NCBI GenBank assembly: GCA_026120185.1
Contig: JANUWF010001179.1
Span: 2,955,501 to 3,019,500 of the forward strand
Reading direction: 5' to 3'
Source of the DNA: Voacanga thouarsii
Lineage: Eukaryota; Streptophyta; Magnoliopsida; Gentianales; Apocynaceae
DNA: 64,000 nucleotides
Shown: positions 43,859 through 56,607 of the stretch, piece by piece
Numbering within the stretch: the first letter of the stretch is position 1
Layout of the letters: each line of letters opens with the position of its first letter
Made by a program: the position numbers and the translations under genes
The notes under the pieces: model-generated
Told to the model about the DNA's origin: nothing
Seen by the model: the letters and a program-made list of their open reading frames with translations, nothing else
Databases searched by the model: none

Positions 43859-45994
43859 TGTAACACCCCACTATATTATGACATGAAGAGGGTCAGGATG
43901 TCATTCCGTCTTTAAAACTGCGGTCGGTATAACTAGACAAAAGCGGAAAAATGAATTAAATTTAAACTTAATACATTTATTCAATACTTGTACAAAGGTC
44001 ACAAAAATAAAACCCAAGAGATTACAAGTTCTCAAGAACAAAGTCATAAATAGAAGTATAATCTAAGTCTTGATCTCTAGTAACCTCCCACCTTATTGAG
44101 ACTAGTACTCCCTAAAAATATGACTGAGAAATGGGTGAGAAAAAAATTTCAATAAGTCTTGTGTGTGTTCATGGGGAATTTAGAATACATTCATGAAGCA
44201 ATTTTATGTAAACATTGTCAGAAAATATTTGCAACTCATCTTTCAAAGTGCAAAACAACGTAGTGGTTTCTATACATATACTTATTCAAATCCAACAATT
44301 TGGTTCATGACATTTAAGTTAAGAAACACTTTCAAGAAATCAAAACCACTCCTATTTTCAAAATAGGTGAATTCCAAAGCATTATCTCAAGATTCAGTAG
44401 TTTGTCGTGAAACTCTGCATCATGACTAGTCACTATGAAACCTTGCATCGCAATGAAGTTGGTGATCAGCCCACTGGATGCGATACTCCTTCTCTCACTC
44501 AAACTTACCGGTCGTTCATATCTGGATAACAATCCCACTAGTATTAGGTTGCTAGCGCAAATTGGCTTGACTTACTAGAACTGGTGTCCCATCCAAAAAG
44601 AGTTCGTCTTCAAGAGATGGGTGCCTATTGGGAGACTAGCACAAATTCTCTGTGGCTAATACTAGGATTTTACTCTAATTGAGTACTCGACGATTCTCTA
44701 TCCTATTAAGGATATTCTCAAACAAACATGTTTAGAACTGCAAGATCATACAAACATGGAATGGTGAAAATTTTATTCAAAAGTGTCACTAAATGTATAT
44801 TTTATTAATATCAATTTGATCCAAATAGCATTTAGCTCACAAAGGGTGGCTTATCCATGCTTGCACATCAAAAGGGAGTAATTCTATAAGTAGAATATTG
44901 TAACAAACTTGACTTGCAAATCAATGCATTGTTTTCCAAAAAATGTTATGCCAGGACTTACTTGCTTAGATCTTCTTAATAAATCTAGTTACTAAGCAGA
45001 TTGGCCTGGAATTCCAACTCCGTAAATCATACAAAAGAAATATCCTCTTAGATGCTACTCAATTAGCCTATCACATTATGCTATTAGAGAAACTACATCA
45101 CTTAATTCTCCAGCAAAAATAGTCAAGTATAAAACCCACATCATGTAAGTCTATTCAACAAACAACTAAATGCCCCTAATCTCATGCTAGAATCTCAGTG
45201 CAACTTAAGTTATACGTGATAATCAACATATAATAACTAATTTCCCCAATGTTGTAATCAAACCAACATGCCAAGCAAAACTTAGCATGTTTTCTTCCTA
45301 TATGATTCCTACTTCGCATAATTTCACGTACATGAATAGTACCTAACATCACATAAGAAATCAAGTCAAGTAAGAATGGCAAAACAAGATCATCATAGGG
45401 CATACAAACAAAACAATCCTCCCTACATGAATGAAATAGTAGCTAAGATATAAAGATCTAACATCAATTCACCCATGAATAGCAAAGGAATCCCATAGAC
45501 ATGTTCAATTGTACCTTATTTATTTGCATCCATATGTCGTTAAACCTCTTAGGAACAAGATCTCAATATTTTCAACCCACAAGATCCAAGTATAGCAAGC
45601 AAATTCTAGCATGCCCATCTCCCATGCAATCAATAGTTCACCACTAAATCTTAATTCCATTACAACAATCATTAATATTCATGTATCAAATTACCACATT
45701 TGTCATGAAAGTAGAACAACATTCTCATATTAGGTCCTCAAACATACTCAAAGATCCAAACATGTAATACAACTATGAGACTAAAATCATAAAGATCCGA
45801 ATGTTACTTGTGGTGAAGAGTAGATTTAGTTCAGCCCCAAAGAGTCCGAGATTTTCAAATTTCATGAGCTTAACCCTTAACAATTAAACCTCAAGAACTA
45901 AAAGTGGAAGAGGGAACCAAGATCAATCATATCTCAGTTTGTCCAAAAGAAGTAGGGAAGAAAGAAAGATGGTGATGAATTCAAGAGTGAATCA

Positions 45995-46016
45995 GGAGGG
46001 GAGGGGAGGGGGGGGA
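45995..46016 (+). other. G-rich tract able to form a G-quadruplex
   Basis: 'gaggggaggggagggggggg' contains at least four runs of four G separated by single A or adjacent Gs, inside the candidate 4.8-kb LTR, with GA-rich flanks. Confidence 0.6.
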
Positions 46017-48047
46017 GAATGGAGTTTACCTTACCTTAGATGAAGTATAGGTCAAGAGGGTTATGTTTGTGGGTGAGTGCCAGTTATTTAAAAGAGAGAG
46101 AGTAATTGAGTGAAGAGAGTTTGTGTGTAGAGAAAATGGGGAGACCAAGTGCATGCAAAGGTTCTTGATAGTCTTGGTTTGTGTAGAGAAGGGAGGCCCA
46201 GAGTTTGTGTTGATCTAGGCAGTGGATTTTTCAATTTTGAGGGTAAGAGGAAAGGTGGCTATTTTTTTAAGCGACAAGAGAGTGAATGGAATGACAAGAA
46301 GAGAGAGTTTTGTTTAGATGGACAACAATGCTATTTTGATTTTGCTATTGCTTGGAGAGGCCGAATGGCCTTGGTGTGTGAGTCTTGGTTGAGAAGGTGA
46401 AGAGGTGAGAGGAAAATAGGGTTCTTCTTTGGAAATGGCTATTTTAGTTGCTTAGAAGGTGAGGTCAAACAGCTTTAATATGTGTTGGTTATCTCGGTTG
46501 TATGCTAAAAGAAGAGGCTTGGCTTAATTCCTCTTGCTGATTTGGTGAGGATGTTTCGTACAAGAGGGAGGGAAAGAGTGTGGGAGTATTTTAAATTTTG
46601 ATTAGGAAAATAAAAAGGAAACTTCCCTTGCTTGAAAAAATAAAGTGTTCAACTATGGTTGCTTACCTTAAAGGAAAAAGGAAGCTTTCCTTCCTCCTTC
46701 AAACCAGTTGAACTAAAAAGAAAAAGATGAACTATGGCTGGCCGAAATCAATGAGCTAATTAGTGCCAATGTTAGGCTAATTTGATTGACAAATTGATAG
46801 AGTAGATTTTGGGGTTTAAAATTCAAATAAATAAAGATTAAGGAAAAAATGAATCATCTATGGTAAATAGCAACTTTCAATTATCTTAGTTACCATTTTA
46901 GTGCTAAATAATAGGAACTATGGTTGGCACGACTAGTTGTCATATTGAGTGGAAGGAAGGAATGGTAGTTTATTTTAGGTATAGAAATATGAATATTGTA
47001 ATGAAGCATACAGGCTAAGCTTATAATAAAAAAGGAAGTGGAAATATTATTTCCAAGAGTTTCTATTTCCAAATTCTAAAGAAAAAGGAAAGGAAATTCC
47101 AACTTTGGCAAAAGGTATATACTACCAATCTTGCTGCCAAATTTGAAGGAACAACAAGAGAATCATACCATGACATGGTCGGCTACCATATTAGGAGGAA
47201 GCAGTTATGTCAATTATAGAAAGAAAAAGAAATAAGAATATGTTAAAGAAGGAAGAAGATTAGGAATAATCTTCCCTTGATCGAATATTTTCCAATTTCC
47301 TAAAAGGAAAAGGTATCTAGGGAGAGGAAAGAGTAGGCCAAAATGAGAATAAACAAGGGATAAAAGAGAAGTTCATGCAAAGGTAGCATTTGATCCTCAA
47401 TTGAGAAGGACCGCAGGAAAAATAAATACACAGCAAAAAACAGCAAATTTAAATTTTTTTTCGAGCTAAAATCTAGGAATACTTACTTCTAGGGTATTTT
47501 ACGTAAATAACCGGAGTTGGATTCAGGTTCGACGGAGCTTCGTCAACTGGAATGTCTACTTGTTCCGTGGGTATACCAGCTAACCATCAACTCCTTCGCA
47601 TTAAACATTTACCACGTTCACTAGCTCTTGCCCTTCCAAAGTATTCTCTAACTTCTATGGATCTCTACCGGTGAAAGTAGAACTAGAGTGAAGAAGATTG
47701 GAAGAAAAAATGGAAGAGATAAAATGATAAAGGAAAAACGAATGAAAAAAGAAAAAAAATGGTGGCTTATTTCGTTCAAAGAAAAAACGAACGAAAGCTA
47801 TTTCTCTAAAATTCGGTCAACCCGTATCAGGCACACGTGATGCCTTATAAAAGAAAACTCAGCTTTCCTATTCCTTTTACAAAACCAAAACCAACTAGCA
47901 TTTCCTTTTCTTTTTTTTTTTCTTATTTCCGTTTCCTTTTTTCACATGGCGGCTACACTAGGTTTCCTAATAATTTGCAACCACCGCCATCATACCTTGA
48001 TAGACCATGATATCTTAATTACTCCAAGACTAATTAAATAGCTTTTT

Positions 48048-48222
48048 TTATTAATTAATTAATTCACTTGTACCCAATATAAAATTATTCAAGATAATTA
48101 ATTAATAAACTAATTAATTAAATTAGTTCATTTATTAATTAATTAATCTACTTGGGCCTAATATAAAATTATCCAAGATAATTAATTAATAAATCAATTA
48201 GTTAAATTAGTCCAATTAATTA
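48048..48222. repeat. AT-rich tandem repeat, ~82-bp unit, two copies
   Basis: Each unit has 'attaattaattaat', then 'aatataaaattat(t/c)caaga', then 'taattaattaataaa'. Two units are placed head to tail near the end of the candidate LTR. Confidence 0.8.
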
Positions 48223-48629
48223 TTCTAGCCAAATAAATAATTAATTGGACTTCTAGAATAATTCTTTCAATAATAAATTCACCCAAAAAGTCCATATAAT
48301 AAAATAATTTACCAAGGTTATTTAAGTTACTATGGGGACCAAAAGACATATTATTCTTGGCTACTAAAATGACCAAAATATCTCTGCTAACAAATAGCGG
48401 TATTTTAATTATTTTAAATATTTCATTTATCACCATATGAAAATATTGACTCCAGAATAATATTACAAGTGCAGTGTCTTCGACCAACAGGTATAATGAC
48501 AAAAATACCCCACTACGTAACACCCTTCATTAAGATAGGAAAATTGCACTAATGCCTTTTTCAATGACATCTACTATCCTTTGATAGCTAGTCAATAATC
48601 CATGACTTCCAATATGTATCCACTTATCA

Positions 48630-48893
48630 CAAGAGCTACCCAAAAGTGTACATACTTAGTCACATTTCCCAGGGCCATGGATTATTAGATTTTTCTGGAC
48701 AATTACAAGAGAGTGATTTCTTTACGTAATTAAGTATAAAAACTTTATTGTATAAGCCCATCTTAATTAACTAGAGTCATAAACCTAGCGTATAAGGTTA
48801 TTGGCCTTGCAATAAGACCTCACCCAACATATCTCAAAATATACAAGTCCAACTTCACCAAACCACTAACTTATACTCAAGTTTTAGGGTACT
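48630..48893. other. Short unassigned segment between two LTR insertions
   Basis: Bounded by the right CAAGA of the 4.8-kb candidate LTR and the left GTACT of solo LTR 3. No coding sequence. Together with 50582-50919 it is the sequence into which the LTRs and Copia-1 inserted, possibly the 3' region of Copia-2. Confidence 0.35.
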
Positions 48894-50576
48894 TGATACG
48901 TAAGATTTGAGTGTATAAAAATCATATAATTTTACATCTATCACTAACCAAGTTTTAATTAAAATATTAATATTCAAATTACACATATAAGCAAGTATAC
49001 TCACCGTAAGTATAGTATAGGAAATTAATGAAAAGAAAAATAAAGAAAATTATATACAACTCAAGGATAAAAGAATATAAATTAAACAAATATTCTTGAA
49101 AACATGATCGTGAATTACTTAACAATTATCACAATCAATTATTTTCTTGGCATTATGAAGGGAATCTAATTGTTTCCAAAGTCATAGACTCACTATCTTA
49201 TGATTAAATTGGCATATTTCCCAATCAAACTAACATAACCAAAAATGGCATTAAACTCATCCTTTAACAACTATCCCTATACTCTAGGTAATAATGAACA
49301 TAAAATTAATCAATAACCCTATATTCTATGTGAAATCAACTAAACTTTGATTATCTTGATTCTTTGTTCTTAACTTTATTTTCCTAGTCCGTTAAAAGAT
49401 AACAGATATAAAATCAATAAAATTAAATCAATTACTAACATCGTTTCTCAAGTAAATTAGAATCAAATCTAAATTCTTCAATTCTTCAATAATAACAAGT
49501 AATCAAATACTGAGAATGATAATAAATCGATCAAACAACTAAATTAACCCAAAAATAAAAAATCGCAAAATAATGTCCAATTACAATAAAAACATTAATC
49601 ACATCATTATTCTAGAAAAAAAAAAACAAAGAAAAGAGATAGGTACTCATAGACAAGCCCTTCAACTTCCAATGAAAACTCCTCTAAAATCAATGTTCCT
49701 TGAGTGATAAATTTCTCTAGAGAAAATATTACATGGTGCACTCTAAATATATTTCTAATTCTCCATATTGTGCACACCCTTTTCCTACATCAATGGCCTT
49801 ATTTATAGGCACAAGAATTTCCTAAAAATCCCAACATTGAAAAGAAGTAATTTCCTAATAGAATTCCAAAATTTACACAGAATCCACCACCTTAAACTAA
49901 TTAAGCCAAAGACTTCTTCCTTTTAGCTGATAGCATCCCCCTTAGCCACGAAGCCATTTCCTTGTTGAAGCCCAACGCATCCACTGAGCCATCTCAAGCC
50001 TGTTCCCATTGAACCCTTTCTTTCCTTTGCTTATTGAAGTCGTTCTTTCCTTTGCTTAGCCGGCTACCCGAGCCGATTCTCCAACGAAGCCGACTAAAGC
50101 CGAACCACCGAGCTGCATATTCCTTCTTCAAGCCGCTGGCTTGCCCGAGTCGTGAAGGCACTTTCCTTTTCTTCTTTTTGCTATGCCGCGGCTCTTCCTT
50201 GTTTCTTCCAGCTGACTTGCCTGAGCCAACTGCAATCCTCCCACGGTTCCTCTCACAATTTGCACTCAATCAAGCCGCGGGTCATGTATAGCCACTCGTG
50301 GCTTGGTAACTCTACTTTTGGCTAATTTTTCTCTATTTTATGTGTTTTTTTCGAAATGTGGGTCGGCGCTGAATCAGCCTTTTTGAGCTAGCACCAGATC
50401 TCCACTGGAATTGCACAATTAAACTCCCAATTCATCTATTTTTACATCAAATCACAGAAAAACATTTCTATAAGCTAAATATTAAATAGAAAGGAATATA
50501 ACTAGTTATTACATCAAAAGTATCATAAAATATCCTAAAATGACTAGGAAAATATATATAAATTTAGACCCTATCA
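48894..50576 (-). mobile_element. Solo gypsy LTR 3, TSD GTACT
   Basis: On the minus strand it begins TGATAGGGTCTAAATTTAT and ends ATCTTACGTATCA; 1683 bp, flanked by perfect GTACT (48889-48893 and 50577-50581). It is closest to solo LTR 2 (11921-13703) and related to the Gypsy-A LTR. TATA box on the minus strand at 49800-49807 (TATAAATA). Frames at 49994-50291 are inside the LTR and not genes. Confidence 0.92.
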
Positions 50577-50581
50577 GTACT

Positions 50582-50919
50582 CATCCACACAATAACTGCG
50601 ATAAACTAATTTTTATTTATTTTAGTACTTTTATAAAGATTATTATCACATGATCCAATTTTACGCATTCCAAATACACTTACACCATTGATGTGAGTGG
50701 ACTACTCACTGGTTAAAAGTAAACCATTTCCCATTTAGAAACCATAGTGTAATGATGTAAACCTTGATGAAGTGCCCAACTCCATCAATCGATCAAGCAC
50801 AATTTTTCACTTATGTGTTAATAGCTCGTAATTTACACCTTACTGTGAAAGTACAATCCAATCACGTAAATTACTTGCTAACACATTTAAACCTTAATAT
50901 GCAATATATATAACTAAAC
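50582..50919. other. Unassigned segment left of Copia-1
   Basis: No ORF. It resembles 1-284 in part. Its last five bases, TAAAC (50915-50919), are the left TSD of Copia-1, so it was once joined to 60035 onward, next to the Copia-2 RNase H remnant. Confidence 0.4.
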
Positions 50920-52644
50920 TGTTAGTGTTGTGCCCTAGAGACAATCACTTGTACATTGTATACGACACATTTTATTTTAATAAAAGACATTATTTATTTT
51001 ATAGTTTCTTTTGTTTACTTTAAGTAATATAACTGTTCGATAAAATCCCTAGTACAACACTGTGTTAAGAAAATCATGATAGAGATCATGATATGAGATT
51101 CCTACTATAGTAGATGGTGTTAGTACTTAAATAGTCCCTAGTCATAGTATTAATGAGACGGGACATCATTAATGCATTAAGACTAACATGTGTTAGACTT
51201 TCTAATTTGATCAGGCGGTGGTTCTCATAACCGTGAGTATTGAGATACTTAAAGTTAACACATGGATGCTATTTAGTAGAACAAGATCATTGGATGACCT
51301 AGCTTTAAAATAATCACATGGATAACTATTTAGTGCCAGTGATATAATCTCAATATAGTAAACATACAAGTATCATTAGACTTGAGATCTCCAAGGTACT
51401 TTGTTTGCTGAGCTTTGTACTTTGATTCCAATCTCCGGTGCTCGATCGAGGGCCGCCTATGGGATGGATATTATGTACATTGTGAGGTAAACGAAAGTAG
51501 TTGAGAGGGTCAATAAAGGATTCACCACTCCTAATAGTAGGGCCGAATATCTCACGGCCACTTGTAGGAATTACTACTCGAGAAGTCCTTGGCCAAGACG
51601 ATTGTGTATTGAAAATAGTTTCAGTTGATACACATCTAAAGTAGTGGGTTTTTTATACAAGTACTACTGTATTCGGGACAAAATTAATTTTGGAGGGAGT
51701 TGGCACTAATTACGTACTTCAAACCGAATGAGATATTGTATGGTGAAAGGAGTTAATTACACTTAAGTTTGTCATTGAAGGATTCATTTCAAGCCACTTG
51801 ACTTCCTAGACTCTTGGGTGATCATCATGTGTTGCTAGATACCGCTCATGATCTGGGAATATGGGTTTATTAATTGATGAATTAATAAATCAATCTTGAT
51901 TAGAATTAATAGGATTAATTCTAATTAATTATGGATTATTAATCTCAAAGGCGTTTGGATTAATTCATGTTCGCCACTAATTGACTGGGAAACCTAATAG
52001 GTCACACACAATAGATGATTATATACTCAATATGTTATTTGATAATATAGTGGGGTTGATTGGGATAAAGAGAAGTTGTTGTGGATAAATTATAATTAGT
52101 TATAATTTATAGCCTAAGTTGCAATTGTGAGAACTTGATGTTTCCAATTACAATTAGGGAATTCTAATAGGATTAGAATTCTCAGTTTTAGCAGGATTTT
52201 TCAGTTATATATATGATATAATCGAAACCCTAGCAAGAGGTTGGATCATAAGACACGCGAAAATTACAGCCACAAATATTCTTCTCTTTATCTCTCTCTT
52301 GTTTTGCTGAAAACGAAAATAGCCCTAGCCACTATCTTTTTCTGCTAGTACAGGAAATCTTGGTGCTTGAGTATTCCTCTGTGTGGATTACTGTTAGAGA
52401 TAATCACACATTATGATTATAGTGGTTAGACATCCAACTCTCGTGGAGTTTGCACAAAAGAATTATTGGATCGCACCTCGACTTAAAAAAGAAAATTTTT
52501 GTTCTTCGGACGATCACCCAAAGGTAAAAGCTGTTACCTTTATTATCATTATGTCTTGTTTTTCACACGTAGACAGGTCTTGATAGGGCATCTCATTTTA
52601 TTTTCTACTGCGCTGTATAGGATACAAGCCCGACATACCCAACA
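50920..52644 (+). repeat. 5' LTR of Copia-1
   Basis: TGTTAGTGTTGTGCCC ... GACATACCCAACA; 1725 bp. TATA-like sequence at 52206-52213 upstream of 'tcgaaaccctagca'. The U5 end flows directly into the primer site. Confidence 0.95.
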
Positions 52645-52645
52645 G

Positions 52646-52658
52646 TGGTATCAGAGCC
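52646..52658 (+). promoter_or_regulatory. Primer binding site of Copia-1 (tRNA-iMet)
   Basis: 'tggtatcagagcc' is a perfect match to the plant initiator-Met primer site, one base after the LTR end. Confidence 0.95.
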
Positions 52659-54578
52659 TTACTATGTATAGTCTACGGACATTGTTTGGCATGAAAAACT
52701 ATTTTCATGTATTCGTGTGTGTCTTTGTTCACTATGAAAATCGTTTTCACACAAGTCGAAATCGTTTCGAGCTTTGTGGGTTGGGTCCGTAGCACAATAT
52801 GATTGTGTAAAAGTTATAGCATATTTCGAAAGGTGTTTTCTTTATGTGCTGAAAATTTTCTGCAGAAAACGCTTTCTTAAACATGGTAGTTGCCCTCTGT
52901 TTCATATCGTTAATTTGATTTTCTATTTTGTTTTGTCTAAACTAATAAATTGATTGTTGTTTTGGGCTTCAAAACAAAAAATTTTGTTGAGAATTGTTCT
53001 CACTAAAATTCTGCAGAATATTAGGGCACCAAAAATTGTTTCTAGAAAATTTTTCTGAAAATCGCCGCCACTTCCCGACTACAGCCAGCGCCGACTTTGA
53101 TGTCCAAACCGGCACCGGTTCCATTCTGTTCGCGATGTCTAGAAATTTTTTTTGGAAGAGAAATTTTTTTTTAAAACTAGAACAGAGCCGGCATCGACTC
53201 TGGCTTCCAAACCGGTGCCGGTTATGCTCTGTTTTGCACGACCCAGCTGTTAAAAAAAAATGGAATAAAATTTTGAAAAGGGAAAAATCTCATTTGATAA
53301 GAAGCAGTAAAATAAAAATTTTTCCATGGGGGCGCTGTCCCCTTGACCCTCGCCGACTGACCGGCCAGCGGGACTGCCGTTTTCGTTGCTGGAGATGGGA
53401 CCCAAAAGCATTTTCTCAAAATTAGTTTTGAGATAAACAATTTTATTTTTTAAAATAGTGATTTTAAAATTTTAAAATTAATGTATTTTTCTAAAATATT
53501 GATTTTAGAATTTGTTTTATTTTTCCAAAATAGTGATTTTAGAATAATAAAAAGTATATATTTATTTTGTTTAAGCATAGTCAATGGCATGGTGGATGGT
53601 TATGGACTAAAACCAATTATATTTGTTCATGTATTTTACAGTTTTGATTTTTATGAAATAGAGCCTGCGTGTCCTGCTTTCTCTAGAATTCTTGTGTAAT
53701 TCTCTTCCTATCTAACTCCCCTCGAATGTAACTCAAAGTTTTCTCTCTTTAGAAAATTATGTAATTAGTTTACATAGGTTAGATAGGAGTAGAATTATTT
53801 CAATTTTGAAGATGGCAACTAAAATAAGGCGAGAATGTAAGACCTTCTACTTAAATCATGCATGAACACATAGGGTTAACTATATTAATTTCTTTTATGG
53901 CTCAAAGAAATTAATTTAGGAAAGGTCCATAACCATACCACGTAATCGCTTTATTACTATGATTATCAATTATGTCATTTATTGATTTTTATGCATGTCA
54001 TTCAATGAAATCTCTAAAAGGAACAAATCCTTCAATTAATAATAAACCTAATTCCTTCCGCTAATATGGTAAGAATGAAAGTCTTTTTTTGAGACCAAGT
54101 TGTTGGGCAAACCCAAGCCTACTTGACATCAGACATGTTTAAGCTATGGAGTTAAATTCTTTTGGAATTAAATTCCTGATTAATGGGTTGGGTTTAACTA
54201 AATTCTTTATTCTGGTTGGGCAAACTCAAGCATAAAGAAATTTAGAGGAAAAGTTGGGGTAGCCCAAAAGGTTTTAAGATTAAATGTTGTTAATCACCTA
54301 ATGATCCAATAGTTACATATAATGTAATTGGTATTGGATACCTACCAATGAACTTAAGGGTGACTTGTTGGGCAAACCCAAGGTTATTCTTGAGGAATTT
54401 GAATACCAGTCCACTAGGAAAGCTTCCAACGGGCTTTCCCGAATCAATAGTAGGGGCTATTAGTTTGAGTAAAATAGTGGAGTAAAAATGCGTTTAATTA
54501 AAGTCCTAATTATTTGCATATCATGTACATATACAAGTAGTTAATACTCTCTATCTTTACATCTAGGTCACTTGCATC
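52659..54578 (+). other. Long 5' leader of Copia-1
   Basis: About 1.9 kb without a domain-bearing ORF. A GC-rich block (53060-53240) holds the self-complementary words 'accggcaccggtt' and 'accggtgccggtt', reminiscent of the 'ggcgccagg' clusters in the gypsy LTRs. The repeated words 'ttgggcaaacccaag' / 'ttgggcaaactcaag' at 54103, 54216 and 54368 are also notable. Frame 52994-53425 is not supported as a gene. Confidence 0.5.
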
Positions 54579-55508
54579 ATGTCAACAAACTTGAACTTAC
54601 GTAGTATCTTGGAAACCAACAAGTTAACCAAATCAAACTATCTCGATTGGTATAGAAATTTGGGAATTGTTCCCAAATCGGAAAAGTTGCTCTACGTGCT
54701 AAAAGCTCCTATTCCACCACCACGAGCCCAAGATGCTCATGCTGATGAGCATGCTGTCCATAAAAGGCACAAGGAGGATAGTGATACAGCATCATGTATT
54801 ATGCTAGTATCCATGATTCTCGAGTTGCAAAAACAGCACGAGCATATAAATGCTCAATCGATTATACTAAATCTTCGAGAGCTATTTGATACCTAAGCCA
54901 GAATTGAGAGATACGAGATCTCGAAGTAACTATTCCGTTGCAAAATGGCAGAGGGTTCTTCTGTAACTACTCATGGGCTGAAGATGCTAGACTTAATAGA
55001 GAAGCTTGGATCTCTCGGGTTTGCAATGAATCATGACTTAAGTGTTGACTTAATTCTACAGTATTTGTCTAATAGTTTCTCATAATTTGTGATTAACTAT
55101 CAGATAAATAAGATTGAGTCCACCATTCCTGAGTTGATCAATCTCCTCAAAACTGCAGAGTCCTCCGTGAAAAAGAATTCCAATGCAGTTTTAATGGTAG
55201 AATCTTCCTCTTCTAAGAAGAAAGTTCAAAAGAAGAAGAAGAAGGCTCCCATCAAACCCAAAGGTGGTATGAATAAGAAGGACGCAGCTACCAAGGGCCC
55301 ATGCCATCATTGTGGTAAGATGGGCCACTGGAGGCGCAACTGCAAAACCTACTTGGAGACCATTAAGGACAAGAAGCAGAAGGAGAAGCTTACAAACACT
55401 TCTACTTCTTCTCCAGGTATGTTTATGATTGAGTTAAATACTGCTTTTAAAAATGAGATATGGGTATTAGATACCGGATATGGATCTCATTTTTGTAATA
55501 ACTTGTAG
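54579..55508 (+). pseudogene. Copia-1 gag and protease remnant
   Basis: Starts at an ATG at 54579 (MSTNLNLRSILETNKLTKSN, with YLDWYRNL following). Gag continues in the same frame despite stops near 54894, 54927 and 55083. A Lys-rich region leads to the zinc knuckle CHHCGKMGHWRRNC (about 55300-55340), which binds the RNA genome. The protease follows with IWVLDTGYGSHFC (active-site DTG, about 55455-55495) and a stop at 55506. Gag packages the RNA into virus-like particles; protease would mature the polyprotein. In-frame stops prevent this. Confidence 0.85.
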
Positions 55509-56607
55509 GGACTAAAGAGCAGTAGAAGGTTAGAGAAAGGCGATGTGGACCTAAATACTGCAAATGGGGTAAAGGTTGTTGCACTTGCTGTGGGGACATA
55601 CGAGCTGAACCTACCTTCGGGATTAATTCTAGAACTACAAAACTATTATTATGTATCCATTTTAATGAAAAAATTATCTCAATTGTATGTTTAGACTTAT
55701 ATGGATTTCATTTAATATTTAAAAATAAATATTGTTCTTTTTCATTGAATGATATTCATTATGGTTCAACAACTTTGGTTAATGGTTTATATGTTCTAGA
55801 CTTGGATAATCTAATTCTCAATATAAATAATAAGAAACCTAAAATAGATAACTCTAACACCTCTTACTTATGGCATTGTCATTTGGGCCATATAAACGAA
55901 ATTTGTGTTTCTAAGTTACACAAGCCTAGTGACTTAGGGTCATTTGATTATGAATCATATGGCATATGTGAGTCTTGTTTATTAGGTAAAATGATTAAAA
56001 CTCCTTTTCTAGGAAAAGGAGAACGGGTAAAGGAGTTATTAGAATTTATACATTTTGATGTATGTGGCCTAATGTCAACACAAGCAAGAAGAGGTTATAT
56101 CTATTTCATAACCTTTATTGATGATTTCTCACAATACGGATATTTGTATTTAATGAAATACAAATCTGAGGCCTTTGAAAGGTTTAAAAACTTCAAGAAT
56201 GAAATAGAGAAACAACTTGGCAAAAGTATAAAAACTTTAAGATCTGATCGAGGAAGAGAATACTTGAGCCAAGAGTTCCTGAGTTATCTTAGAAATAATG
56301 TGATATTATCTCAATGGACTCTACCACATACACCTCAACATAACGGTGTATCTGAGAGAAGGAATCGAACCCTTTTAGACATGGTACAGACCATGATGGC
56401 TTCTGCAAACTTACCAAAATTATTTTGGGGGTATGCACTAGAAACTTCTATTTATATACTAAACAGAGTTCCAATAAAAACGGTTGATTCTACCCCATTT
56501 GAGATGTTCTTTGGTAAGAAACCAAAGTTATCTCACTTGCGAGAATAGGGTTATCCTGCCTTTGTTAAAAGGCCACAGTCAGACAAACTTGATAGTAAGT
56601 CTGACAA
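55509..56607 (+). pseudogene. Copia-1 protease end and integrase remnant
   Basis: A degraded protease tail (55509-55690) is followed by an open piece 55745-56548: the GAG-pre-integrase zinc region (LWHCHLGHINE ... CESCLLGK, HHCC) and the integrase core with FIDDFS, LRSDRGREY and GVSERRN, giving the D,D(35)E triad. It is in a different frame from gag, so at least one frameshift lies between about 55690 and 55745. The frame ends at a stop at 56546. Integrase would insert the cDNA; the core itself looks intact over 267 codons. Confidence 0.85.

Larger units (their letters stand above)
43859..48629 (-). mobile_element. Candidate large solo LTR, TSD CAAGA
   Basis: Between identical 5-bp flanks CAAGA (43854-43858 and 48630-48634) lies 4771 bp that starts TGTAACACCCC and ends CACTTATCA, i.e. 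TG...CA on either strand. On the minus strand it ends GTGGGGTGTTACA, the kind of ending seen in plant chromovirus (Tekay/Del-type) LTRs, with an AATAAA signal (about 43977-43982) near that end. No primer site, polypurine tract or retroviral protein is inside. The unbroken absence of coding over 4.8 kb fits a long LTR. Family and direction are inferred; only the ends and flanks are seen. Confidence 0.55.

Noticed and set aside
46149..46400. 83-codon open frame
   Set aside because: Within the candidate 4.8-kb LTR, no domain.
49994..50291. Open frames on both strands in solo LTR 3
   Set aside because: Inside the LTR; the higher GC content of this part explains the longer open frames.
52994..53425. 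143-codon open frame in the Copia-1 leader
   Set aside because: Untranslated leader between primer site and gag; no domain, and the GC-rich block explains the lack of stops.
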